This document shows, in pieces, positions 5,696-12,154 of a stretch of DNA of 14,304 bases. The stretch's first letter is position 1. Every line of letters starts with the position of its first letter. The notes under the pieces are model-generated. The model did not search any database. It had not been told where the DNA came from and saw nothing but the letters and a program-made list of their open reading frames with translations. Origin of the DNA: Lachnospiraceae bacterium (GTDB lineage Bacteria > Bacillota > Clostridia > Lachnospirales > Lachnospiraceae). The translations under genes and the position numbers were made by a program. Where the stretch lies: assembly GCA_017475845.1 (NCBI GenBank), contig JAFVEU010000088.1:1-14304 (forward strand). The letters are read 5' to 3'.

Positions 5696-6940
5696 TCATC
5701 CTTTCCTTTCGTTATATTCCTTGACCATATTTGCCCTGGCAGCTATACCCTTGGGGGCTTCTTTATCTGTCCGGACTTCATTTCCCTCGGTTGCCTTTAT
5801 ATCAGGAACGATATTTGCAGTCTTGATACTTGCCCTTCCGGAAATGGATCTGCTGTCAGACCCTGTTCCTGCTGCTGCAGCCTGGGCCTTTTTAACCCCT
5901 TCCTTCTCCAGGTTCTTTTCAACGATCTTATCTATATCCATTTTGTCGATATGCCTGTTTATCAGAACCTGCTCGATACTTCTGATAACAGCACCGGAGA
6001 TCCAGTAGATACCCATACCGATGGGAAGGCTTAAACAGAAGAATGCAGATACCAGCGGCATCGTGACATTCATGGACTTCATCATCTGTGCCGTGGAATC
6101 ACCTGAATCGTTATTTGCTGCCTGGGGCATGAAAAGTGTGTTGATCCACTGGGTAGCCGCTGCAAGGAGCGGAATAAGGACTGCACCTACTATAAGGAGA
6201 TATTTACCCTGGGCAAAAGAAGTTTTAATAATATCCAGGGGTGAATAAGCTACGTTCAGTCCCAGAAAGGTGTTGAACCTCTCAAACTGCGCCCTGACAC
6301 TTTCAAAGATCTCGCTGTTCAGACCGTTAATGGTTCCGATCATGTCCCAGTCTGCGATAGAAGCCCTGTTGAGCACGTCTATCACGGAATTTACCGCGTT
6401 TTCACCGATGAAATTATTGTCCTTTACGTAATTTGCATACTGTCCGCTGGTAGTTATGGAAAGGTTTGAAAGAACCTCCACACCGTTTGCAGACTCTAAA
6501 ATATTGTTCGCCAGCTTCTCAAGACATTCATAGACCTTTGTAACATAGGCCGGAATGCTGTATATAACTCTGTACAGAGCAAAGAGAATAGGCATCTGGA
6601 TAAGGAGCTGCACACAGCTTCCCGTAGGGGAAACGCCGTATTTCTTATAAATAAACTGCATCTCCTCGTTCTGTCTGGTCATGGATTCCTGATCTTTTTT
6701 GCCCTTGTACTTTTCCTGAACGGCCTTGATCTCGGGATTCATTCTGGCAGACAGCTTGCTGAATTTCTGCTGCTGATAGGTAAGAGGCAGCAGACAGAGG
6801 TAGATGATGATCGTAAAGATGATGATCGCCACACCTACGTTTGGAACTATATTAAAGATCACATTTAACAGAGCGCCAAGTACCTTTGCAATAGGTCCCA
6901 GAATGGCGCCGTTATATTGTGTCAGCAGAATACCTGACAA
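5696..6940 (-). CDS. yidC: Membrane protein insertase YidC (Oxa1 family)
   Basis: YidC inserts and folds inner-membrane proteins, alone or with SecYEG. The 414-residue product starts at TTG (6940), supported by a perfect AGGAGG eight bases upstream. The first hydrophobic segments lie at about 10-32 and 35-53. A cytoplasmic hairpin of type LPLTYQQQKFSKLSARMNPE follows, then YGVSPTGSCVQLLIQMPILFALYRVI, a long external loop (about 130-235), and later membrane segments including LPIGMGIYWISGAVI. There is no lipobox Cys near the N-terminus, unlike B. subtilis SpoIIIJ. The residue aligning by eye with the conserved groove arginine (before xxxxPLT) is Tyr47; I recall the same in Lachnospiraceae relatives. 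The C-terminus is a polar Ala/Lys/Glu-rich tail. It lies between yidD and jag, the standard order. Confidence 0.96.
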   Translation of the reverse strand: MSGILLTQYNGAILGPIAKVLGALLNVIFNIVPNVGVAIIIFTIIIYLCLLPLTYQQQKFSKLSARMNPEIKAVQEKYKGKKDQESMTRQNEEMQFIYKKYGVSPTGSCVQLLIQMPILFALYRVIYSIPAYVTKVYECLEKLANNILESANGVEVLSNLSITTSGQYANYVKDNNFIGENAVNSVIDVLNRASIADWDMIGTINGLNSEIFESVRAQFERFNTFLGLNVAYSPLDIIKTSFAQGKYLLIVGAVLIPLLAAATQWINTLFMPQAANNDSGDSTAQMMKSMNVTMPLVSAFFCLSLPIGMGIYWISGAVIRSIEQVLINRHIDKMDIDKIVEKNLEKEGVKKAQAAAAGTGSDSRSISGRASIKTANIVPDIKATEGNEVRTDKEAPKGIAARANMVKEYNERKG

Positions 6941-6970
6941 ATTTTCTTCCTCCTATTACACTACACTGTT

Positions 6971-7204
6971 TCAGGACGGGAAACCTTTGTAAGACAGGGG
7001 AACCGGATCAACTCCGCCCCTGGAAAAGGGATTGCATCTCACTATCCTCCAGAGCATGAGAAGAGAACCCTTAAAAAACCCGTGTTTTTCAAGAGCTTCT
7101 ATTCCATAAGCAGAGCATGAAGGATAATAAGGACATTTGACTCCCTTATAGGGAGAAATATGCTTCTGATATATCTTGATCAAACTTATCAGTATATTTT
7201 TCAT
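6971..7204 (-). CDS. yidD: Membrane protein insertion efficiency factor YidD
   Basis: YidD is a small membrane-associated protein thought to assist YidC-dependent insertion. The 77-residue product shows the diagnostic family pattern: YQKHISPYKGVKCPYYPSCSAYG, then EALEKHGFFKG, then WRIVRCNPFSRGGVDPVP with conserved cysteines. I chose the ATG at 7204 because it overlaps the rnpA stop as ATGA, a common coupling arrangement; an upstream TTG at 7216 would add four residues and has no better ribosome binding site. It lies 30 bp before the yidC start. Confidence 0.94.
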   Translation of the reverse strand: MKNILISLIKIYQKHISPYKGVKCPYYPSCSAYGIEALEKHGFFKGSLLMLWRIVRCNPFSRGGVDPVPLSYKGFPS

Positions 7205-7575
7205 TTTGAGATACAATTACCGTATATCTTATGGATCCCCGAAAGGCGGATCAATGATCTTTCCACATCCTTGAATTTTAATGCTTTTTCTTCCGTATTA
7301 TTCCGGGGATTGGCACTTTCTCTTGCCACAACTACTATGTCCAAACCACTATTGAACTTATCCCCATGCAGTCTGAAAACTTCTCTGATCAACCTCGCCA
7401 GTCTGTGCCGGATAACAGAATTACCGACTTTCTTACTGACGGAAATCCCAAGGCGGTTTATATCCAGTCCGTTTTCCAGTATGTACATCACAAAGTACTT
7501 ATCCGCTTTTGATCTTCTTTTCCTGTAAACTGCCCTGAAATCATTATTCTTTTTTAGACCGGAAAAATTATTCAC
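7201..7575 (-). CDS. rnpA: Ribonuclease P protein component
   Basis: RnpA is the protein cofactor of RNase P, which removes 5' leaders from pre-tRNAs. The 124-residue product has the family's N-terminal LKKNNDFRAVYRKRRSKADK, the LGISVSKKVGNSVIRHRLARLIRE helix (the RNR region, here with His in place of the usual Asn) and GLDIVVVAR. The start is GTG at 7575; an ATG two bases upstream is immediately followed by a stop in its own frame. There is no strong ribosome binding site, because a small hairpin with a U-run (7585-7607) occupies the space just upstream. Its stop overlaps the yidD start. It lies directly after rpmH, the nearly universal order. Confidence 0.95.
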   Translation of the reverse strand: MNNFSGLKKNNDFRAVYRKRRSKADKYFVMYILENGLDINRLGISVSKKVGNSVIRHRLARLIREVFRLHGDKFNSGLDIVVVARESANPRNNTEEKALKFKDVERSLIRLSGIHKIYGNCISK

Positions 7576-7584
7576 ATTCAGAAT

Positions 7585-7607
7585 AAAAAAACCACATTCC
7601 GTGGTTT
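7585..7607 (-). terminator. Short terminator or attenuator hairpin between rpmH and rnpA
   Basis: On the minus strand AAACCAC, the loop GGAAT and GTGGTTT form a 7-bp stem that runs into seven consecutive Ts in total. It begins one base after the rpmH stop and ends about 10 bases before the rnpA GTG. The stem is short and AT-containing, so partial termination is more likely than a full stop. That would give more rpmH than rnpA transcript, as expected for a ribosomal protein versus RNase P. Confidence 0.6.
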
Positions 7608-7608
7608 C

Positions 7609-7743
7609 TTAAACGGTAAGCTTTGCTCTGCCCTTTGCTCTCCTGGCTGCCAATACTTTCCTTCCACCCGGTGTGCTCATTCTTGCACGGAAACCATGCA
7701 CTTTATTTCTCTGCCTTTTCTTAGGCTGATATGTCATCCACAT
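7609..7743 (-). CDS. rpmH: 50S ribosomal protein L34
   Basis: The 44-residue product reads MWMTYQPKKRQRNKVHGFRA, then RMSTPGGRKVLAARRAKGRA, then KLTV. This is the highly basic large-subunit protein L34 at its usual length. The first ATG (7743) is preferred because AGGAGG lies nine bases upstream; the second ATG, at codon 3, is too far from it. It heads the minus-strand gene block leading away from oriC and has its own promoter at 7799-7828. A weak terminator follows immediately, so readthrough or further promoters must feed rnpA and later genes. Confidence 0.97.
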   Translation of the reverse strand: MWMTYQPKKRQRNKVHGFRARMSTPGGRKVLAARRAKGRAKLTV

Positions 7744-7798
7744 ATAGTTTTACCTCCTTATTATATTAGTGCGGATAATACCGAAAAACACAGCGTTC

Positions 7799-7828
7799 AT
7801 TATATTATAATTAAAAAAGCCACGTCAA
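7799..7828 (-). promoter_or_regulatory. Sigma-A type promoter for rpmH
   Basis: On the minus strand, TTGACG (7828-7823) and TATAAT (7804-7799) are separated by 18 bp. The expected start is near 7791, giving a leader of about 48 nt before rpmH. A second TATAAT at 7809-7804 overlaps but is too close to the -35 (13 bp). Confidence 0.75.
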
Positions 7829-7866
7829 GTTTTAAATTGAGCATTTCATAAATGCTTTACATAATT

Positions 7867-8083
7867 TTATCCACAGAATGTTGATAAGTTGTGGATAAGT
7901 TAAAAAAGATATCAATATTTTTTACACAGAACGGTGAAAATACTGTAAAATCAATAAATCTACGGTTAAATACTTATCCACAGTTATCCACATTATTGGA
8001 TTTTTAAACACCTGTTTGAATTACATAACTGCTTTTGATCTATTCAGAACCCCTTTATTTTGCCCATATTTGAGTTATCCACA
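7867..8083. other. oriC: oriC upstream half: cluster of five perfect DnaA boxes
   Basis: Five perfect 9-mer DnaA boxes (TTATCCACA) occur: plus strand at 7867-7875, 7974-7982, 7984-7992 and 8075-8083, and minus strand at 7890-7898. The pair at 7974 and 7984 is spaced 10 bp start to start, about one helical turn. Between the boxes are AT-rich stretches such as 7899-7925. The cluster lies between the rpmH and dnaA promoters, matching the upstream part of the bipartite Bacillus/Clostridia origin. DnaA bound here would both build the initiation complex and repress dnaA, as the last box is just upstream of the dnaA promoter. The rest of the 427-bp gene-free stretch 7744-8170 holds the two promoters and ribosome binding sites. 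Confidence 0.9.
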
Positions 8084-8105
8084 AAAATTTTCAAAACACG
8101 GCTTC

Positions 8106-8134
8106 TTGAACTAAAATGTAAAATAAGGTAAAAT
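8106..8134 (+). promoter_or_regulatory. Sigma-A type promoter for dnaA
   Basis: TTGAAC (8106-8111) and TAAAAT (8129-8134) are separated by 17 bp. The start should fall near 8141, about 30 nt before the dnaA ATG. A perfect DnaA box ends 22 bp upstream of the -35, consistent with autoregulation. Confidence 0.7.
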
Positions 8135-8170
8135 AGAGCCACTTGAAATTATGAGGAGTTTCTTATACAA

Positions 8171-9547
8171 ATGACTGAACGCGAAAAACTTATCAATATC
8201 TGGGACAGTATCAAGCTCAGGATAAAAAATGAAAACAGAGATATCTCTGCAGTAGCTTTTGATACATGGATAAGACCCCTTAAGGTCGGAAAGATAGAAA
8301 ACGGAACTGTTTACCTTCTGGTTCCTCCGGAGCACGCAGGAGACGGTACAGGCATAAACATTATTAAAAAGAATTATTCTTCCTTATTTAAGGTAACTAT
8401 TTCTGAGAGTATGAACAATATCTATGAAATAGAGTTTATTGAGGAAGATCCTTCCGAAGACTATTCGAATGACAGCTCAAATATCGTCATGGAAGAAGAG
8501 CCTTCCGCCATCTATCAGTCCAATTTAAATGAAAAATACACCTTTGATACCTTTGTGGTCGGCCCCAATAACCAGCTGGCAGTTTCCGCGGCAAAGGCTG
8601 TTGTTGAAAGACCGGGACTGGTTTACAATCCTCTGTTCCTCTACGGAGGTCCGGGACTTGGAAAGACTCACCTGATGCATGCCATCGGAGCCAGTATCAT
8701 AAAAAAGGATCCCACAAAGATCGTAAGCTATGTTACCAGCGAAAATTTCACCAATGAGGTTATCGGATATATCCAGAAGGGTGATATCCAGAAGCTCAGG
8801 GATAAATACAGATCCGTTGATGTCCTTCTCCTTGATGATGTGCAGTTTATAATAGGAAAAGAAAGTACACAGAATGAGTTCTTTAATTCCTTTAACGAGC
8901 TGCATTCACAGAATAAAGCCATAATCCTTTCATCAGATAAGCCTCCGAAGGATCTTGAAATACTGGATGAAAGGCTGAGATCCAGATTCGAATGGGGTCT
9001 TACAGTGGATATCACTCCTCCGGATTACGAGACCAGAATGGCCATACTCCGCCAGTATGCCACAAACCAGCTGGGCTTTGAGGTTAAGGATGAGGTCATT
9101 CAGTATATCGCTTCAAATATCAGTTCAAATATAAGAGAACTGGAAGGAGCTCTCAATAAGGTTTCTGCAAGAAAGAGCCTCTATAATGAAGAGATCAACG
9201 TTTCCATTGCGGAAGAAGCCATCAAGGATATGCTTAAGGAGTCCGAACCCAGAAAGATCACTCCCGAGATAATCATTTCCGAAGTAGCTAAGTATTATGA
9301 AATAACAAAGGAAGCCATTATCTCAAAGAAAAGGCCTAAAAATGTGGTCTATCCCAGGCAGATCTGCATGTACCTCTGCAGGGAGCTTACGGATACCTCC
9401 TTTGATGAGATAGGTAAGGCCATCGGAGGAAAAGACCACGCTACAGTTATGCACGGATATAACATAATAAAGGATGATTTATCCACAAATCCTTCACTTA
9501 GGGATGATATTGAAAAACTGAAGAAAAAAATTATCCCCGGTCAGTAA
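8171..9547 (+). CDS. dnaA: Chromosomal replication initiator protein DnaA
   Basis: DnaA binds DnaA boxes at oriC, forms an ATP-dependent filament, opens the duplex and recruits the helicase. The 458-residue product has domain I (about 1-90), an acidic linker (about 91-118), the AAA+ domain with Walker A GGPGLGKTH (159-167) and Walker B VLLLDDVQF (218-226), the LRSRFEWGL arginine-finger region, and domain IV with the DNA-binding signature DHATVMHGYN near 422-431. The ATG at 8171 has GAGGAG about 12 bases upstream, a slightly long spacing with no better alternative. A perfect DnaA box lies in its 3' coding region (9479-9487). The promoter at 8106-8134 and the nearby DnaA boxes suggest self-repression. 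Confidence 0.98.
   Translation: MTEREKLINIWDSIKLRIKNENRDISAVAFDTWIRPLKVGKIENGTVYLLVPPEHAGDGTGINIIKKNYSSLFKVTISESMNNIYEIEFIEEDPSEDYSNDSSNIVMEEEPSAIYQSNLNEKYTFDTFVVGPNNQLAVSAAKAVVERPGLVYNPLFLYGGPGLGKTHLMHAIGASIIKKDPTKIVSYVTSENFTNEVIGYIQKGDIQKLRDKYRSVDVLLLDDVQFIIGKESTQNEFFNSFNELHSQNKAIILSSDKPPKDLEILDERLRSRFEWGLTVDITPPDYETRMAILRQYATNQLGFEVKDEVIQYIASNISSNIRELEGALNKVSARKSLYNEEINVSIAEEAIKDMLKESEPRKITPEIIISEVAKYYEITKEAIISKKRPKNVVYPRQICMYLCRELTDTSFDEIGKAIGGKDHATVMHGYNIIKDDLSTNPSLRDDIEKLKKKIIPGQ
9479..9487 (+). promoter_or_regulatory. DnaA box inside the 3' end of dnaA
   Basis: Perfect TTATCCACA within the codons for DLSTN, about 60 bp before the dnaA stop. A one-mismatch relative, TTATGCACG, is nearby at 9448-9456. 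These bring DnaA sites close to the downstream unwinding region. Confidence 0.75.
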
Positions 9548-9562
9548 CAGGGGATAAGAGCA

Positions 9563-9687
9563 TTATCAACATAGTTGTTTTTCCGTGAAACTCCGTTGAT
9601 TAAGATAGTTTCACGCCTTATCAACTAATTCACAGCTATTATTATTATTATTATTATAAAAGAATATTAAATATATATATATTTATG
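9563..9687 (+). other. oriC: oriC downstream half: degenerate DnaA boxes, DnaA-trio run and AT-rich unwinding region
   Basis: The dnaA-dnaN spacer holds near-consensus DnaA boxes TTATCAACA (9563-9571), TTATCAACT (9618-9626) and TAATTCACA (9626-9634). Directly after a GC dinucleotide comes CTA followed by six TTA triplets (9636-9656), then an almost pure A/T stretch to about 9685. This matches the basal unwinding system described in B. subtilis: DnaA box, short GC-containing step, DnaA-trios read as 3'-GAT-AAT-AAT, then the melted DNA. The seven triplets are uninterrupted. The direction of unwinding and the role of the weak boxes are inference from that system. Confidence 0.75.
9584..9615. repeat. 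9-bp inverted repeat made of outward-facing parS half-sites
   Basis: CGTGAAACT (9584-9592) and AGTTTCACG (9607-9615) are exact reverse complements with a 14-base loop. No T-run follows, so it is not a canonical dnaA terminator. Each arm contains eight bases of a parS half-site (CGTGAAAC), but arranged everted rather than as the TTTCACGTGAAA palindrome. Confidence 0.6.
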
Positions 9688-9721
9688 GGAATACCGTTTA
9701 CCACCGAAGGGAGATTTCAGG

Positions 9722-10834
9722 ATGAAAATCAGATGTGGAAAAAATGATCTTGTAAGTTCTATATCCATTGTTTCCAAAGCAGTTTCTTCCAATAAGACTT
9801 CTATGTCCATTCTTGAATGTATTCTTATAGAAGTATCTAACGGTATCATAAAATTTACCGCAAATGACAGGGAACTGGGAATAGAGACAAAGGTTAAGGG
9901 AGAGATAGAAGAAAACGGAGTGGTTGCAATAGATGCAAATATCTTCGGAAATGTGATAAGAAGCCTTCCTGACGGAGAGGTTCTTATAAGTACCGATTCC
10001 TCCTATAAGACCACCATCAGCTGCATGAAGGCGAGATTTGACCTTCCCGGTAGATCCGGTGAAGACTTTTCCGGTCTTCCCCTTATTGAAAAGAAGGATA
10101 TGATAACAATTTCCCAGTATACCTTAAAGGAGGTTATCAGACAGACCATTTTTGCGGTAAGCGCCAATGACAACAATAAGCTGCTTACCGGAGAACTCTT
10201 TGACATTACGGGAGACAGGATGAGGGTCGTTTCCCTGGACGGACACAGAGTGGCCATCAGAAATATAGAGCTCCGTCAGTCTTACAGTGACAGAAAGGTT
10301 GTAATACCGGGTAAGACCTTAAATGAGATAAGCAAGATCCTTTCAGGTGAGATAGAGAAGGAAGTAAATATATATTTCATGTCGAATCATATAGTATTTG
10401 AGTTTGATCAGACACTTATGGTTTCAAGGGTTCTGGAGGGAGAATTCTTTGATGTTGACAGGATGTTAAATAAGAGCGTTTATTCAACCACTGTCACCGT
10501 AAATAAGAAAGCCCTTCAGGATACTGTGGAAAGAGCTATCCTTCTTATCAGGGATAATGACAAGAAGCCTGTGGTAATAGGGATCAGCAATGAGAGCATG
10601 GAATTCAAGATCAAATCTAATATCGGTTCCATGGATGAATTTGTGGACTGCAGTAAGAACGGTGATGACATAATAATCGGGTTTAATCCCAAATTCCTTC
10701 TGGATGTGCTCAAGGTTGTGGATGATGAAAATATCACCATGTATATGATAGATTCCAAGGCACCTACCATAATAAAGGATGAAACCGAAAAGTATATCTA
10801 TGTGGTTCTTCCTATAAACTTTGCAAATGTATGA
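9722..10834 (+). CDS. dnaN: DNA polymerase III beta subunit (sliding clamp)
   Basis: DnaN forms a ring-shaped dimer that holds the replicative polymerase on DNA and binds many repair proteins. The 370-residue length and the three-fold domain repeat are typical. It begins MKIRCGKNDLVSSISIVSKA, has the LLTGELFDITGDRMRVVSLDGHRVAI segment in the middle domain, and ends with YVVLPINFANV, close to the family's usual MP(I/M)R tail region. The ATG at 9722 is supported by AAGGGAG eight bases upstream. It follows the oriC unwinding region and precedes yaaA by 13 bp, so it is the first gene of the dnaN-yaaA-recF-gyrB run. Confidence 0.97.
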   Translation: MKIRCGKNDLVSSISIVSKAVSSNKTSMSILECILIEVSNGIIKFTANDRELGIETKVKGEIEENGVVAIDANIFGNVIRSLPDGEVLISTDSSYKTTISCMKARFDLPGRSGEDFSGLPLIEKKDMITISQYTLKEVIRQTIFAVSANDNNKLLTGELFDITGDRMRVVSLDGHRVAIRNIELRQSYSDRKVVIPGKTLNEISKILSGEIEKEVNIYFMSNHIVFEFDQTLMVSRVLEGEFFDVDRMLNKSVYSTTVTVNKKALQDTVERAILLIRDNDKKPVVIGISNESMEFKIKSNIGSMDEFVDCSKNGDDIIIGFNPKFLLDVLKVVDDENITMYMIDSKAPTIIKDETEKYIYVVLPINFANV

Positions 10835-10847
10835 CGGGGAGCCTTAA

Positions 10848-11060
10848 ATGAACTTCAGGATAAGAGAAGGAGAAGATTTTATAAAGCTTGGGCAGCTGCT
10901 TAAGGCCGCGGACCTTGTTTCTTCGGGAGTTGAAGCAAAGATCGTGATACTTGACGGAGAAGTGAGTGTTAACGGTGAAGTTTGCCTGATGAGGGGAAAA
11001 AAGCTGCATAAGGGTGATGTTGTTATATTTAAAGGACAAGAAGTAAAGATAGACGGATGA
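10848..11060 (+). CDS. yaaA: S4-domain RNA-binding protein YaaA
   Basis: A 70-residue protein that is almost entirely one S4 RNA-binding domain, with the motif FIKLGQLLKAADLVSSGVEAK followed by GEVSVNGEVCLMRGKKLHKGD. Proteins of this size are found between dnaN and recF across Firmicutes; the B. subtilis one is linked to ribosome assembly, but the function is not firmly settled. The ATG is six bases after GGGGAG. Its stop overlaps the recF start (ATGA), implying translational coupling. Confidence 0.93.
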   Translation: MNFRIREGEDFIKLGQLLKAADLVSSGVEAKIVILDGEVSVNGEVCLMRGKKLHKGDVVIFKGQEVKIDG

Positions 11061-12154
11061 AGATAGACAGACTGGAGCTCACCTCTTTCCGTAATTATGG
11101 CTCGCTTCAGATAGATTTTGAAGAAAAGACCAATATTTTCTATGGAAACAATGCCCAGGGTAAGACCAATATTCTGGAGGCTATCTACCTTTCACTTACA
11201 ACCAGGTCCCATAAGAAAAGTAAAGATCATGAGATGATCAGGTTTGGGATGGATGAAGCCCATATAAGGGTCTTTTTGGAAAAAAAGGGAATCACCCGGA
11301 AGATAGACATGCACCTTAAAAAGAGGCAGAAGAAATTTATAGCCATAGACGGTGTTCCGGTTAAGAAGGCTTCAGACCTTTTAGGTCTTGCAAATATCAT
11401 ATTTTTTTCTCCGGAGGATATAAATATGATAAAAAACGGGCCTTCCGAAAGAAGAAGATTTGTGGATATGGATCTGTCCCAGCTGGATAAGCTGTATTTA
11501 AGCAGTCTCTACGGCTATTCAAGGGCTCTGGAGCAGAGAAACAAGCTCTTAAAGGACATAGCATATTTTAAAGACAATTCCCTGTCGGATATGCTGGATA
11601 TCTGGGATGAAAAGCTCATAGAGTACGGTTCCGGGATAATAAGGAAAAGAGAGGGATTCATTGGGGAATTAAATGAGATCCTTAAGGAAAAGAACCGGAA
11701 GATCACCGGAATTGACGAGGAGCTGACCTGCGTTTACGAGCCTGACGCTACGATAGAGGAATACAGGGAAAAGCTTAAGAAAAACAGGTATAATGATATA
11801 AGGAGCGGAAGTACTTCCACCGGACCCCACAGGGATGACATCAATTTTTCCCTGGACGGAGTGGATCTCAGGAAATACGGCTCCCAGGGACAGCAGAGAA
11901 CAGCTTCCCTTTCGGTTAAGCTTTCAGAGATAGAGCTTATAAAGAACAGGATAAACGATGCACCGATCCTTTTACTGGATGACGTGCTGTCGGAGCTTGA
12001 CAATAAGCGGCAGAAATGCCTTATCAATTCCATCGGGGACATTCAGACCCTTATAACCTGTACGGGTCTTGATGAATTTATAAAAAACGATCTTGTAAAA
12101 GACAATGTCTTTTATGTGGAAAATGCAGCAGTTAAAAAGAAAGAGGTTGTTTAA
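11057..12154 (+). CDS. recF: DNA replication and repair protein RecF
   Basis: RecF is an SMC-like ATPase that loads RecA, with RecO and RecR, at gaps and stalled forks. The 365-residue product has Walker A GNNAQGKTN (30-38), the ABC-type signature around GSQGQQRT (275-282) and Walker B LLLDDVLSELD (from about 305). The DIDRL-type start MKIDRLELTSFRNY is typical. It starts within the yaaA stop codon (ATGA) without a strong independent ribosome binding site and ends with TAATG, sharing one base with the gyrB ATG. Tight coupling to both neighbours is therefore likely. Confidence 0.97.
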   Translation: MKIDRLELTSFRNYGSLQIDFEEKTNIFYGNNAQGKTNILEAIYLSLTTRSHKKSKDHEMIRFGMDEAHIRVFLEKKGITRKIDMHLKKRQKKFIAIDGVPVKKASDLLGLANIIFFSPEDINMIKNGPSERRRFVDMDLSQLDKLYLSSLYGYSRALEQRNKLLKDIAYFKDNSLSDMLDIWDEKLIEYGSGIIRKREGFIGELNEILKEKNRKITGIDEELTCVYEPDATIEEYREKLKKNRYNDIRSGSTSTGPHRDDINFSLDGVDLRKYGSQGQQRTASLSVKLSEIELIKNRINDAPILLLDDVLSELDNKRQKCLINSIGDIQTLITCTGLDEFIKNDLVKDNVFYVENAAVKKKEVV

